64,000 bases of DNA from Diphasiastrum complanatum. Taxonomy: Eukaryota > Streptophyta > Lycopodiopsida > Lycopodiales > Lycopodiaceae. Positions within the stretch are counted from its first letter, which is position 1, and the number at the start of each line of letters is the position of its first letter. A model generated the notes under the pieces. The model worked only from the letters and a program-made list of their open reading frames with translations, was not told the origin of the DNA and ran no database searches. Location of the stretch: the NCBI GenBank assembly GCA_029204225.1, contig CM055095.1, positions 38,361,305 to 38,425,304 of the forward strand. The letters are read 5' to 3'. Shown here piece by piece: positions 22,801 through 33,279 of this stretch. Both the position numbers and the translations under genes were made by a program.

Positions 22801-25121
22801 AACCACTGGCAAGAGTGGGGATCTTCACGAGAGTCCAGGTCTAGGCGTTTTAAGACAACTGTGCTCTCATCTTCCTTTTGGGATGAGGCACGAGCTCTTG
22901 TGACTGCAATGATCCTTCTCAATATTGTCCATGGGTTGAGAAACTTTACAAGAGATCTGTCTTTGAAATCAACGAAAGAGGAGGAATTTATGGCAGTTTT
23001 TAAGAGAGATTTTCTAGTAGCAGATTATTACCAAAAGTTTATGAGTTGCAAAATGGGGAGTAAGAGCCCAGATACATACACTCAAGAATCTACAGATTTG
23101 CTGACTAAGATTCCATCGTTTGACGCAAAATTAGCAATGTGGAAGATTTTGAGAGAAAAGTCAAACGAAGTACTTCGATGAATTGGATAAAGCAGCTTTT
23201 GAGCATCGTAAGCAGAACAAGTTGTCCCGGAAGAAGGCACGAAAATTTAATGTTTGTTATGTTTGCAATAAGCCTGGACACGTTATGCAGTTTTTCCGTG
23301 AATGTAAGAAGCCGACAGTTTTGATGATTGAAATGCTTGGTGAAAAAGGTTTCAAAATTAATTTGGTCCATTGTGAGTGTGAATGTTCAAAATGAATGCC
23401 AAAAGGCTCGCACATGTGTTCTTGTAGCGAGAAAAGTAAAATACCACAAATGTGAAGCATGTTCTTGAGAACTTCATCGATGAAGCTTTCAAGAACAAAG
23501 GTGATAAGAAGAGAAGGTTCTTTGCTGTTTTGGGAACATCTACAAGCCTAACATATGAACATTGCAAAAGTCTTCATACAGTCATACTTGAATGTGAAAG
23601 AAAATTGTTATGAACAGATAAATAAATTGTAATCCATTAATCTCCTTAGTTGCAAATTACAAGTTAAGAAGACATAATTTCCAAATAAAAAAACAAGTTT
23701 CTCCAAAGCTATGCCAATACAAGATTTTTATTTTCCTCTGCGAGAGGCAAACCTGTGATAATTTTTTCCAAGGAGCAAAATTTTCATGCATAAATTTTTT
23801 CTAAAATAGAAAATTCGCTCTTCATCAATATTTTGGAAAATTTTCCCTGAATCGCAGATCCTCAATGTCAAGCTATGGTTTTACTTGTGTTACTTTAGAT
23901 AAGAATTTTTCCCTAGAAATATAAGGTGGAAAAAGCTTCTAAAGGCAACATACCTTTCTCTGAGACAAAGTCATTGTTGTTGACATACTCAAAAGAGTTT
24001 CTAAAGGAAGGATACATTTCTGGTAAGAGAAAGTTGTTGACATACTCCTAGTACGAAGTTGCAAGTTGTAACCCTGTGGCTCAAAGCTTAGGGCTATAAT
24101 GAATTTGTGAAATTGGCCTAGCAAAGAGCTTTGGGTAGTTTGTTCTCCCGATTCTAAAATCCCACTTTCTTTGAGCAGATTTTTTATTGTGTGGAAATAT
24201 TTGTCTTCTTATTTAGGTGGACACTTCTGAGAATCTAAACTTATCTAATACTTCATGTTTTTCCATTTTCTAACAAAGAAACTTCTTTTCCTCAATGTGA
24301 TATTAAAATTCTTTCTTTGGTCACTTTGTCCCTATGGTGTATGCCATCACAGATTATCGTATGGTAGTCTAACTACCTTTGGGATGATAATTCTCTCATT
24401 TCTTATCATCTGACGTGTTTCATAGCTCTAGTTTCTCGATTCTCACGGGGACTACAATTTAAACAGGTGAAAATTCTCACGTAAAACCCTCATATGGGCA
24501 TCTCCATACTAAAAACTGAGAATATTGCTCTTTTGTGTGGGTCGAAACTGTGCATGCAAGGAAATATTTGTCAGGTCTTTATGGTATAATAGGTAAAGAG
24601 GAACCAAGCTTTATCACTCTACATCAGCTTAGTCAATGGAATGATAAAGCTATTAGTTGATAACGTAGGAAGTTTACAACCTAAAAGAAAATTCAATTTA
24701 TGTCTTTGCCCCTATGCCTTGTTCAAGGATCCAAAAATCTTGCTGTTGGGGAATACTTAAGGAAGCTTGTACTACCAAGATGCTATTGCAAGTAAACATA
24801 ACTGTGCAAAGATCACACAGCAACCTACTTGAGGAGTATGCCTTTTAGTCCTTTTTCTGTTCAATTCACATTGTGCATGAAAATAAATGTTTATATCTTG
24901 ATTATGAAATAAGGGCGTGAAAATCAAGTCATTACCTCCACTGGCCATGGAGCAATGCCATTGATATGCTTGACGCGCCCCCCCAATGCAGGTGCTGCCT
25001 CCAATATCACAACATCAAAAAGTGTTGGATGAGATGAAAGAGCACGAGCTGCTGCAAGACCAGCTAGCCCTCCACCCACCACTGCCACTTTTCGTTGTTG
25101 AGCAAATGCCTTTTCCTCCAT
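16768..25121 (-). CDS. FAD-dependent amine oxidase (polyamine/monoamine oxidase superfamily), multi-exon
   Basis: The product probably oxidises amines with a bound FAD. Exon 1 (25121-24936, 62 codons) starts at an ATG and has the dinucleotide-binding motif VAVVGGGLAGLAAARAL (residues 12-28), E41 at the usual ribose-binding place, and GGRV (47-50). It ends WPVE at a GT donor. Exon 2 starts at 20708 (IGPEFLHGKVNSS) and joins in phase. Exon 3 (about 20480-20298) encodes ENPEIQHVHEIFSGLAEEVP. Exon 4 is 20036-19863, exon 5 is 18050-17937 and exon 6 is 17755-17660, all phase 0. Exon 7 (17457-16768, 229 codons) has FSHCFWP, GGGYSHPS and the C-terminal FAD block LYFAGEATHPGV...GVRAADEI. The total of about 500 residues fits the family. 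The exon 2/3 junction could not be phased, so a missed small exon or damage there is possible. Intron 1 (4.2 kb) contains transposon fossils. The superfamily is sure; the substrate is not. Confidence 0.85.
18271..19205. other. Amine oxidase intron 4; unrecognised open frames
   Basis: The 1.8-kb intron between exons 4 and 5 holds two frames with no family I recognise: 18271-18486 on the plus strand (71 codons) and 18933-19205 on the minus strand (90 codons, VGYHVGSGEALNWLNPKG). They may be chance frames or repeat debris. Neither shows splice continuity with the oxidase. Confidence 0.3.
19791..19855. repeat. (GA)n microsatellite beside a splice donor
   Basis: A 65-base perfect GA run (TC on the gene strand). 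It begins seven bases inside intron 4 of the amine oxidase, directly after the donor GTATGCG. Confidence 0.95.
21840..22920 (+). pseudogene. hAT DNA transposon transposase, decayed
   Basis: Translated pieces match hAT (DUF659-type) transposases in order. CSIISDGWIDTRRHRIINKL (21930) corresponds to the family's DGWTDRRRRSIINFL block. A VGKDNVVQVV block lies near 22090. KIVNEKYPWIFWTPCDAHCL (22385) matches the conserved FWTPCAAHCLDL motif. LRQM...TTVLSSSFWDEA (22785-22885) matches the VLSSSFW block. The frame is interrupted by stops (after IHSQA near 22047) and shifts between these blocks. No C-terminal dimerisation domain or terminal inverted repeats were found, so it is inactive. It lies in the antisense direction inside intron 1 of the amine oxidase. 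Confidence 0.8.
22921..23400 (+). mobile_element. LTR-retrotransposon gag-like fragment
   Basis: The frame at 22921-23181 has FKRDFLVADYYQKFMSCKMG and TQESTDLLTKIPSFDAKL, resembling the retrotransposon gag domain. It is followed by a zinc-knuckle-like CYVCNKPGHVMQFFREC near 23255. It directly follows the hAT pieces, so one element probably inserted next to or into the other. It is a broken fossil of uncertain superfamily. Confidence 0.55.
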
Positions 25122-25999
25122 TATCCAAAACCGCTCAAACCTTGGGAGATAAAAAGTAGTGGATTTTGGGAACTGATCTGACCCTCAAGGAAGAAAGAAT
25201 AAAACTATTTTATCCTGCAGGGGTAGCAAGATCCTCAACAGCGAGATAAAACCTTCCAAAGGCAGGATGATGATCCAGGAGCTCTAGCGGACATTCACAA
25301 TCTTCTGGATTCCACAATGCATGGATTTATACCTCTCTGCAATGCAATATCTGGTCTTGCTTTGCTTAATTTGTTCTTAATTTATTTATTTCAACGCAGA
25401 TCCAAGTGTGATAGAAGATGATGATGCGTATTTCTAGTGCTTCTGTATACAGCTCTGACTTCAGGGATGGATGCAGTGCCAATACGCTACCATCATGCAT
25501 GAATGATGTGATTTTTGCTCTATATTTTATGTCATAAATCATAAAGGTGACTTTTTGGTCACCACTCATTGATTGATCCACCAGTGAATGGATTGAAAAG
25601 TGATGCTTTTTGAGTTGTACTTTTGGATTCTAGAGTTCTATAGTGTGCTAGTGTTCATGCCACTAAGTGAGTCGTCATGGGTGCCCAAGGTAAAGTAGAA
25701 CCCATTCCAATCTCACCAATTTATGAGCTAAATTCGCAAAACTTGGTCTTTTCCATGGCAAACCATACCCACATTTTGGGTTTGCGGAGAATCAATTCAA
25801 ATACAAAGTGCCTAATGAAAAAGGAATCTTTTTAAATTTCTAATCAAAATTTAAGCAAAAGATTTGCCTATAAAGTTTCAAATAAATCACTTTTAAACAT
25901 GATCATTTAATGGGAAATGAAACTTTTATATATTACATAAAATCATTTTTTGCTTTTTCATGAAGAAAAAGCAGATGCCTCACATAAGGTAACCGCGCT
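25122..25999. other. 5' flank of the amine oxidase gene
   Basis: This holds the presumed promoter and 5' leader of the amine oxidase on the minus strand. I could not pick a TATA box with confidence. A short frame at 25366-25581 (minus) is not recognised. The region ends at a foldback sequence at 26000. Confidence 0.35.
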
Positions 26000-26085
26000 C
26001 CCTTTTTTGTTCTAAATTTTTTACATGCACCTTTCGGGATGCAAAAGGTGCATGTAAAAAAAGTTACGACCAAAAAAAAGAAGGA
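26000..26085. repeat. Foldback / long hairpin
   Basis: Arms 26017-26034 (TTTTTTACATGCACCTTT) and 26044-26061 are perfect reverse complements of 18 bp around a 9-base loop. Outside these the pairing continues imperfectly through the CCTTTTTTG and CCAAAAAAAAG flanks, giving a foldback of about 85 bp. It lies about 50 bp before the first readable frame of copia fossil E. Confidence 0.8.
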
Positions 26086-26113
26086 AAAAAAAAGTAGATA
26101 AAGTTTTCATGCC

Positions 26114-27540
26114 GTGGAAGGTCACAACCTCGGCCGTTCCACAGTAATTTCGATGCTTCTACAAGAGGAAGTCAGAAAATCTGCAACCTCCTTAGGCTCA
26201 GGGTCAGATCCTCAACTTCTATATTCCAAAAATCAGAAGTTTAGATCAAACAGATCTACACAGTCAAGTTATCCCGACAAAAGGAGCAACATGCAGTCTG
26301 GGTCAGATTTTCACTCTGGCTCGAGTTTTTTCTCAGGGAATTCTGGTCTAGGGTCGAATTTTGAGTCTTCATCATTCCAGCCAAAGCAGAGCCTATTTTG
26401 CAAATACTGTAAGAGAACTGGCCATCTTATCAGAGACTGTAGAACTTTAAAATTCAACAATGAGAAGAAGAAGTAGTTCGAATAACAAGCAAATTCTGCT
26501 TCATTCAGTTTTTCAATCCAGCAACAAAATGAAAATGAAGCAACCTTCTTGATCAAGGTTAGAGAAAATTGGGATATCGATTCCTGGTACCTAGACTCGG
26601 GAGCAACTCAACATATGACTCACCACAAGGACTGGTTCAAAGACTATCAATCATACACCCGCTCTCAAATTGTGCAACTTGGTGACAACTCAAAACATAC
26701 TATTGAGGGTGAAGGAACAATCAAGGTTGAATTTCAAAAAGGTAAAGTCAAGTTGTTCTCCACGTTCCAAATCTGACCAAAAATATGCTCTCAGTTAGCA
26801 AAATTACAGATTTGGGTCGAAAGGTCGAATTCGACACACAAGGCTACACAATTTTTGACAAATCCCGAAAAGTTCTAGCTTTCAGGAGAAGAAGTGGCAA
26901 CCTTTACAAACTCAGCCACTACAATCCCTCTAATTGTCAAGCACTTTATACATCTACTTCTGAATCAACTGATATGCCTTTGCATCTCAGATTGGGCCAT
27001 CACAATTGTAAAAGTATTCAACAAATATCCAAATAGAATTTAGTACAAGATTTGCCTTCAACTAGCAAATTCGATACTCTATGCAAAAGTTGAATAATCA
27101 GCAAGCATGCTAGAAGTCTTACAATTTTTGATACAATCCATACTTCTAGAAGTTTGCTAGATCTTGTACACATGGACATTTGTGGTCCTCTGCATACTGT
27201 TTTCATCTCTCGGAGGACTGCAACTTATTTCTTGAAAGAAAAATCCGATACCTTCAAATTCTTCAAGCAGTTCAAAGCATCAACAGAAAATTCGATCCAA
27301 AGAAGAATCAAAATTCCACGCTTTGATGGAGAGGGAGTATTTATCTCCGCCAAGTTCAAAGTCTATTGCAAGACCAAGAGAATACAACTACAACATACAA
27401 CTAGCAACTCACCTCAGTCCAATGGTGTAGCTCAAAGGAAGAATCAGACACTCGTTGCAAGTGCCAAGAGCATGCTTTTAAAGTCCTCAATCCAAGGATC
27501 CTATTCTAAGCATGCCAATCACAAGCAACACAAGGGAACC
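26114..27540 (+). mobile_element. Ty1/copia fossil E: gag, protease, integrase
   Basis: The gag C-terminus (26114-26476) is serine-rich and ends in the zinc knuckle CKYCKRTGHLIRDC. The protease (26549-26776) has YLDSGATQHMTHHKDWF. The pre-integrase region (26785-27036) has LHLRLGHHNCKSIQQIS. The integrase (27130-27520) has LLDLVHMDICGPL and TSNSPQSNGVAQRKNQTL. It has several breaks. The matching RT and RNase H lie at 29554-30724, with gypsy sequence of the opposite strand in between. Confidence 0.85.
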
Positions 27541-27970
27541 TGATGGTGGACAAACCAACCCAACCAAACCTAGATCGAACGGATCTAGCCCCAAGCTACG
27601 GATCAATCACCAAGAGGAATGAGGCATCACAGCAACAACATACTGCCACCAATCATGCAATCAAGCATACACTAGTGAGAGCCCAACAAGTATACTTATA
27701 CCCTCCAAGGCCCATGCACCACTAGTAGTGCACTGTGACACCTCACTGGACACTTCTACAGCCTATCTAGGCCACGTCATCCAGTTTCCCAATGACTCAC
27801 TGATAGACCCATACAAGTCCACTATCAAGTGTTTAGGCCTACAACCAATGATTATGACCATGTACACATAAGGGCCCCAATTCCCTTATAGTCACAATTA
27901 ACTTACGAATTTTTGGTCTACCGGTCCCTAGCATGGACACATTACCCGAGACCAGGGCATGGGCATGACA
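27541..27970 (-). mobile_element. Probable Ty3/gypsy LTR (minus strand)
   Basis: On the minus strand an LTR-like start TGTCATGCCC begins at 27970, right after the end of gypsy integrase-like coding sequence. It runs toward lower coordinates; its other end was not found, and the boundary at 27541 is the end of the readable copia integrase. It is nested in copia fossil E. Confidence 0.5.
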
Positions 27971-28620
27971 TTCTTTTCCCCTTATTCAAGTTTTGTCCTC
28001 AAAACTTAAAATTGGGAAAGAACCTCTGTAAGCTTCCCTCTTGTTCATGGAACCAGATGCTTGGTAACTATATGATTACTCAATCATTTAGTTCTTTCGT
28101 CCAAGATCTTTTTGGGTTCAAGACGAGAGACAACCGATGATTCATCCAACAGGTCCAATTTATCTCCAGATCCAAGATGCTTTCCTTTACGTAGACTCTT
28201 CTCAAGACGACTAACGTGAAATACGAGATGCACTTGAGATCTTTTTCAAGATCTTATATGATCCTCTATATCTAGGGGACAATTTATAATGCTTGCCGGT
28301 ACGCATTACACTCGAATCCTTCAGGATTCTCAAGTATACCCAATCTCCCACTTGGAAGTCTTTCGGTGATCTTTTCAGACTTGCATAATGCTAGTTCCCA
28401 TCCTGGGTACACTAGACATTCTCACATGCAATTTGTAGCATTTCTTGCATATCATGTAGGAAATCCACTACTCTTTGAAACTTGATCGTCAGAGTCTCAA
28501 TCGCAATGGGTGATATAGGTTTAAATTTATACGTAAGCACGTACGGGCTATAACCAGTAGCCAATTGCTTACTATAACTCAATCTCCATCAAGGATAACT
28601 TCCTCTCCGAGGAGATTGCT
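27971..28620 (-). mobile_element. Ty3/gypsy integrase C-terminus and pol end (minus strand)
   Basis: The minus strand encodes FQVGDWVYLRIL near 28360, then KHYKLSPRYRGSYKILKKIS near 28290, the usual gypsy integrase C-terminal barrel. A LEPKKILDE block and a final EDKT-type tail run into the LTR at 27970. It is broken. The stretch 28621-29434 beyond it has no readable gene and is probably decayed gypsy or copia sequence. Confidence 0.65.
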
Positions 28621-29434
28621 ATGAAAGTATGAATACATATCTTAATTGATCTTTTGATCATGCAGGCAATCCTTCTTTTAACAGATCAAGTATAACTAGA
28701 ATTTGAACTATGATTCGTCAATCATAATTCATCGAATTCTTGTCCTATACTCAATAAAAGAACGTAACCACCAATGATCAGTAGAACTTTAAACTCCAAG
28801 TCATCTCTAGTTTAGCAAATACGGCCAACCAAAAGTGACCAACGAACTTCGAATCGTGAATTTTCATAATGCCACTTTGGTAATCCATAAAGCCAAAACA
28901 GATACTCTGATTACTTGGTCTTTACCCAAATAAACATAGTCGATTTGGTAAGTGGCTAGTCACTACCAAAATTTTACTATCTTGTTTATTCTTCTGGGGT
29001 AATTTACCATGACACTAGAATCTGAGTTATGATTCACCAATCCCAACTCTCCAGATTTCCGAGACCATACCATATCATAAGAGTGTATTACAATTCTTAA
29101 AAGACACATGAGTTGTTCTTGAAAGTCCTTTCCATCTGGAAAGTTCCAAACTTTTCCAACTCACACTCGGTGTTTATATAAATATTATAAACAAAAAATG
29201 CCCTTACTTTAGACATGGCACAAATTGTCATTCCAAAGTAAGGGTCCCAATCTAGAATATGTCTTGATCTTTCTCTTAAGTTCTAATCTAGAATAACTTA
29301 AGGTTCGCCAGAACTTCATTACGTGAAGCTCTAACTTTTGGCAACCAACAACTTCCGGAATAGCATTCTATCTTTTTCGAACGGGAAAAGATAAGTCCCA
29401 AAAGTTCTCGTGTACTCTATGCACACCCATCTAC
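28621..29434. other. No assignable gene between fossil pieces
   Basis: No coding motif could be read on either strand. By position it lies between the gypsy integrase end (minus) and the copia E reverse transcriptase (plus) and is probably old retroelement sequence. Confidence 0.35.
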
Positions 29435-29553
29435 TGAAGAAACGAAATGTTTCTAATTACAAAGCCTTGCTAGCTTTCAACCCTTAGCCTGACGAAGATG
29501 TTCGCGAACACGAAAGTCAGGAGACACGAAGCATGAAATGTTTCGCGAACACG
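29435..29553 (+). repeat. 119-bp direct repeat, left copy
   Basis: The sequence from TGAAGAAACGAAATGTTT to TTTCGCGAACACG is repeated at 30722-30840 with scattered differences. The two copies flank the copia E RT-RNase H block exactly. It contains TTCGCGAA palindromes. Confidence 0.85.
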
Positions 29554-30724
29554 CTTGCATGGCAAATTAGATGAAGATGTCTACATGGATCAATCCCCAG
29601 GATATGTCTCGAATTCACTTCCTGACTATGCATGCAGAATGCATAGAAGCATCTACGGTTTGAAACAATCAGCCCGACAATGGTACAAGTAGAAAGATCA
29701 AGCCCTGAAATCAGGATTCAAGCCTCTGTTGGCTGATTCCAATGTATATGTCAGAGTTACAGATGGTCAGATCATCATAGTGGCTATATATGTGGACGAC
29801 ACTCTAATACTTTGTAGGAGTGAGCAGCTAATTGTTGAAGTAAAGGCAGACATCTCGAAACATTTTGAGATCGTGGATCTAGGAGAAGCCAGGTGTTACC
29901 TAGGTTTACAAATTGAAAGGGACTACGAGGGAGGTAAGTTATACCTTTACCAGTCCAGATACACCTAGAAGATCCTAGAGGACTTTGGGATGCTGAACTG
30001 CAAAGGAGCAAACACTCCAATGCTCGTAGGGACGGTGCTGATGAATGATGACTGTCCAAAGACTGAGGAAGAGAGGGAACAGATGCAGCTCACACCTTAC
30101 AAGAAGATGATAGGATCACTGATGTACCTTGTTGACAACACACGTCCTGATATTGTTTATGCAGTATTCAGGATGAGCCAATTCTGCACGAATCCAGGCT
30201 CAACACATTGGAAGATTGCAAAACGAATTTTGCAATATCTTCAATTAATGAGGGATTATGGCTTGTGTTATTGTCGTGGTGCAGGTTTCAGGATACTTTC
30301 CTTCAACGATGCTAGTTGGGCATCTCTCAAGGACGACCGTAAAAGCATCTCAAGAGGATGCACCATCACATCAGGAGCAACAGTTCTCTGGGTCAGCAAG
30401 AAGCAGACCGTTGTAGCCCAGTCATCCTACAAAGCAGTGTACGTAGCAGTAGCAAAGATGGCCAACAAAATAATCTGGCTAAGGCAATTCCTAGACAAAT
30501 TGGGCAAAACAAGGAACGAGCCCCTGGTCTTGCAAATGGACAACACCTCTGCAATACACCTGACGAAAGGTCCTGTGTTCCATTCTAGAATGAAGCACAT
30601 TGCGATCAAGTACCACTTGATCAGGGATCTAATTGAAAAGAAGATGCTACAGACCACCTTCATCGGAACGAAAGACATGGTTGCTAAGATCTTCACTAAA
30701 GCCCTGGACTCTTTGAGCAATTGA
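29554..30724 (+). mobile_element. Ty1/copia fossil E: reverse transcriptase and RNase H
   Basis: Blocks in order: GKLDEDVYMDQSPGYV (29568), MHRSIYGLKQSARQWYK (29641), and IIIVAIYVDDTLILCRSEQL (29770, with the YVDD catalytic loop). The long frame 29990-30724 follows with MIGSLMYLVDNTRPDIVYAV, then RNase H blocks SFNDASWASLKDDRKSISRG, KQTVVAQSSYKAVYVAVAKM, LQMDNTSAIHLTKGPVFHSR and a tail KDMVAKIFTKALD. This is the best preserved copia RNase H in the window, though the element as a whole is broken. It probably belongs with 26114-27540. Confidence 0.9.
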
Positions 30725-31035
30725 AGAAACGAAATGTTTATAACTACAAAGCCTTGCTAGCTTTCAACCCTCAGCCTGACGAACATGTTCGCGAACACAA
30801 AAGTCAAGAGACATGAAGCACAAAAAGTTTTGCGAATATGAAAGTCAAAGAAAACGAAGATGAACGGTTTGTGAACATGAAAGTCAAAGCAGACGAAGAC
30901 GAAAGGTTTGCGAACACAAAAGATTCACGAACGAGAATCTTCTGTGGTCCAGTACGAGAGAAGGCAAACGACCAAAACGAAACCAACGACGGAAACGAAA
31001 CCTTCTCCTGCCCTCTACACTCCAAAGAGTACTAG
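30722..31035 (+). repeat. Direct repeat right copy and 39-base tandem units
   Basis: The first 119 bases repeat 29435-29553. Then two 39-base units start at 30838 and 30877, each translating as MKVK..EDERF.N, followed by a degenerate third. The small open frame 30838-31035 is a product of these repeats. The position, right after RNase H, suggests the 3' untranslated part of copia E. Confidence 0.7.
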
Positions 31036-31885
31036 CGAGATCATGCAAGTACCTAGAAGTACAAATATCTGATCTGATGGTATGACATCAGCAGATACAT
31101 TTTAGGTCGTGGCTAATCTGCCACTCTTGTAATTTCCTGATTAGTTGTAATCACTCTAATCTCAGATTTACATAGAGCGACCATACTTACTGGATGATAC
31201 TTGACATATAGATCAACAGAATACACATATAGTGAAGTAGCCTGATGCAAGTAAGCAATCAAGACGCAATACAAACAACAAGTTCGCCTGCGTGCGAGAC
31301 GAGCTCTGTGATCAGGATCCATAGAGATCCAACTGTCTGCTAGTAAAGCGAGACAATTACTCATGAGAGAACCGTGTTTCTCCCACGCCAACGCACTGCG
31401 TCGATTTGCATGAAGTGCTTAAAGAAATCAGAGAAAGATCAATATAAATAATTTTTCATGTTGTGTCTGATCTCGAATGCAAATGCTTCTGCTGTTAATT
31501 GTGTGTCTGAGTTTTCTTGTTCTTTTTGAGTTCCTCACCTTGGTTGAAACTATGTTGAATGTTGTACTAATTTTATAAACGTAGATCAGTAGTGCCTGAC
31601 TACACTCTGGAGGACTGTAGGAGTGATTCAGCTGGCAATGTCCAGCGATCGCATCTAAACTCCATCCAAGTGGCTAGAGGATCATGGTTCCTTTGTGAAA
31701 GCTTCGCGATACCCATTCTCATCATCTACGAATCCAAAATGACTCATAGACGTTGTGATTTATAAGCAATTCATCACAACAACAATACCCATAAGTAAGA
31801 TTATATTGTTGATTTTTCACAACTAACTCAGAAGTAATGCTTCTGACTCAGTTAGTTGTATCGGATTTAGAAAATATTTAAATGT
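31036..31885. other. No gene; possible LTR of copia E
   Basis: No coding family is recognised. By position it could contain the 3' LTR of copia E, but no LTR start or repeat partner was found. Frame 31113-31391 (minus) is not recognised. Confidence 0.3.
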
Positions 31886-33240
31886 CTAGGTGTGGTACCA
31901 AAACACCACATTTAATCTGAGACTAGTAGATCCTTGCCATGCTAATCTTATGGCACTTTTAAGGCTAAACACTCCATGGAGAACATCATTTTTCACTAGT
32001 CTATTACATAGTGTAAAGCGTGACTCATTAATCAAGTTTACCATATTCTCTTGTGGATGATATGAGGCATGGCTCTTACCCACATCAACATTCTCTTGCT
32101 CATAATCATCAGGCAAAAATGGCTCTTCATCACAAAAAAATAATTGTGAATATATGCATGTGAAAGATATTGCTATATACTCACGAGAACTAAAAGGATA
32201 GGTCTTCATTGTATTGAAGTCCCGTGGCTTCTTGTTAAAAACTCACGGAATCCTTGTCTATACTCACAAGTAGCACTAGATAAAAATAGTTAGGAAGGAA
32301 TCGACACAAACAAAAAAGCTTATGATCCACACATAATATACTAAAAAATTAGGAAGGATTCAACACAAACAAAAAAAGGCTATGATCCACACATAATATA
32401 CTAAAAATTAGGAAGGAATTGAATAAATAAAAATAGGTTATGATCCACGCATAATATACTAAAAATATCATACTTGTGCCTTTGTTGTCTTTCTTAACGG
32501 TTTTCTTTCACGTAAAGAATCTTCTCTCTCATCTGGTGGATACTCTCCTATGGGGAAATCCAACTGCCACAAACAATGCTTGAAACCCATGTGCTCCATT
32601 TGCTATTTTCTATTGAGGATGTGTACATGCAATCTTTATTTGGTAAGTCACACCACTCCAAGGCCATGGAAGGCATGTATTCCAAGTTCTTGGTATTTAC
32701 TTGAATGCTCAGCCATCTACATTGATCCGTACAAGAACATGAAATAAGAAATGCAATGACTAGATGTGAAATAACATAAACATGCAAGGGAAAAATTAAT
32801 CTTACATGCAACACCTTACCTAAACACAACTCTCTGTGTTGTCAAAGCCAACCCTGATTGCCTATTAAGATCATACGATGATCTGGCTTTTCCATCTATC
32901 TCTATGAATATTTTTGTAAAGTTCTTTCTGTTGTACTCTTGAGTGTGCAAGGAGAAACCTATGGATGGTAATCTCAAGTCATAGCTAGCCTCCATATTTT
33001 GGAGTATGATAATACCAGCATCAATAATTTGATCCCACAAGACCTCCTTCACAAGATACACTTGGAAGGTCTTGTTATCTCCGATCACCAAAACAATTGT
33101 GAAAATGTAGAATGAAGGCAATTAGTGCAATCATAGATAGCAGACGACATTTTGTTACAAGTTACCAATTGGTATGTGGAATTGTTTTCTAAAAGCATCA
33201 CCGTCCTCAATTAATGCCTGTGCAATGTTTACCTTGTGAG
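31886..33240 (-). CDS. Unrecognised exon-like block (gene or gene fragment)
   Basis: I do not recognise the family. The best exon candidate (about 33100-32822) encodes VYLVKEVLWDQIIDAGIIIL, then NMEASYDLRLPSIGFSLHTQ and FIEIDGKARSSYDLNRQSG, and ends at a good donor GTAAGG at 32821. Upstream, NIAQALIEDGDAFRKQFHIP ends near 33165 before GTAACTTG. Downstream, after an acceptor near 32725, a frame ends with FKHCLWQLDFPIGEYPPDER, then EDSLRERKPLRKTTKAQV, and stops near 32485. A further frame (32209-31886) has FFCDEEPFLPDDYEQENVDV. Amino-acid composition looks protein-like, unlike the shadows of repeats around it, and the GT/AG sites fall where the frames end. The 60-bp tandem repeat at 32290-32465 lies in the gap. 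It may be a host gene, a remnant, or a transposon gene of a family I do not know. Confidence 0.45.
32290..32465. repeat. Tandem repeat, three units of about 59 bp
   Basis: Three successive units begin TTAGGAAGGA at 32290, 32349 and 32408, and each contains TATGATCCACRCATAATATA. Units 1 and 2 are the most alike. Confidence 0.9.
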
Positions 33241-33279
33241 CTGGGGCAGCTTGGTGCAAGCTATATTGTATAGTCTCTC

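Larger units (their letters stand above)
20709..24935 (-). other. Amine oxidase intron 1 with transposon fossils
   Basis: The donor GTAATG follows WPVE at 24936 and the acceptor CCAG precedes 20708. The intron is 4.2 kb and contains a hAT transposase fossil (21840-22920) and a gag-like fragment (22921-23400), both on the opposite strand to the gene. The stretch 20709-21840 has no gene I recognise. The stretch 23400-24935 also has none, apart from a short imperfect direct repeat (TTGTTGACATACTC) at about 23965 and 24026. Confidence 0.7.
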
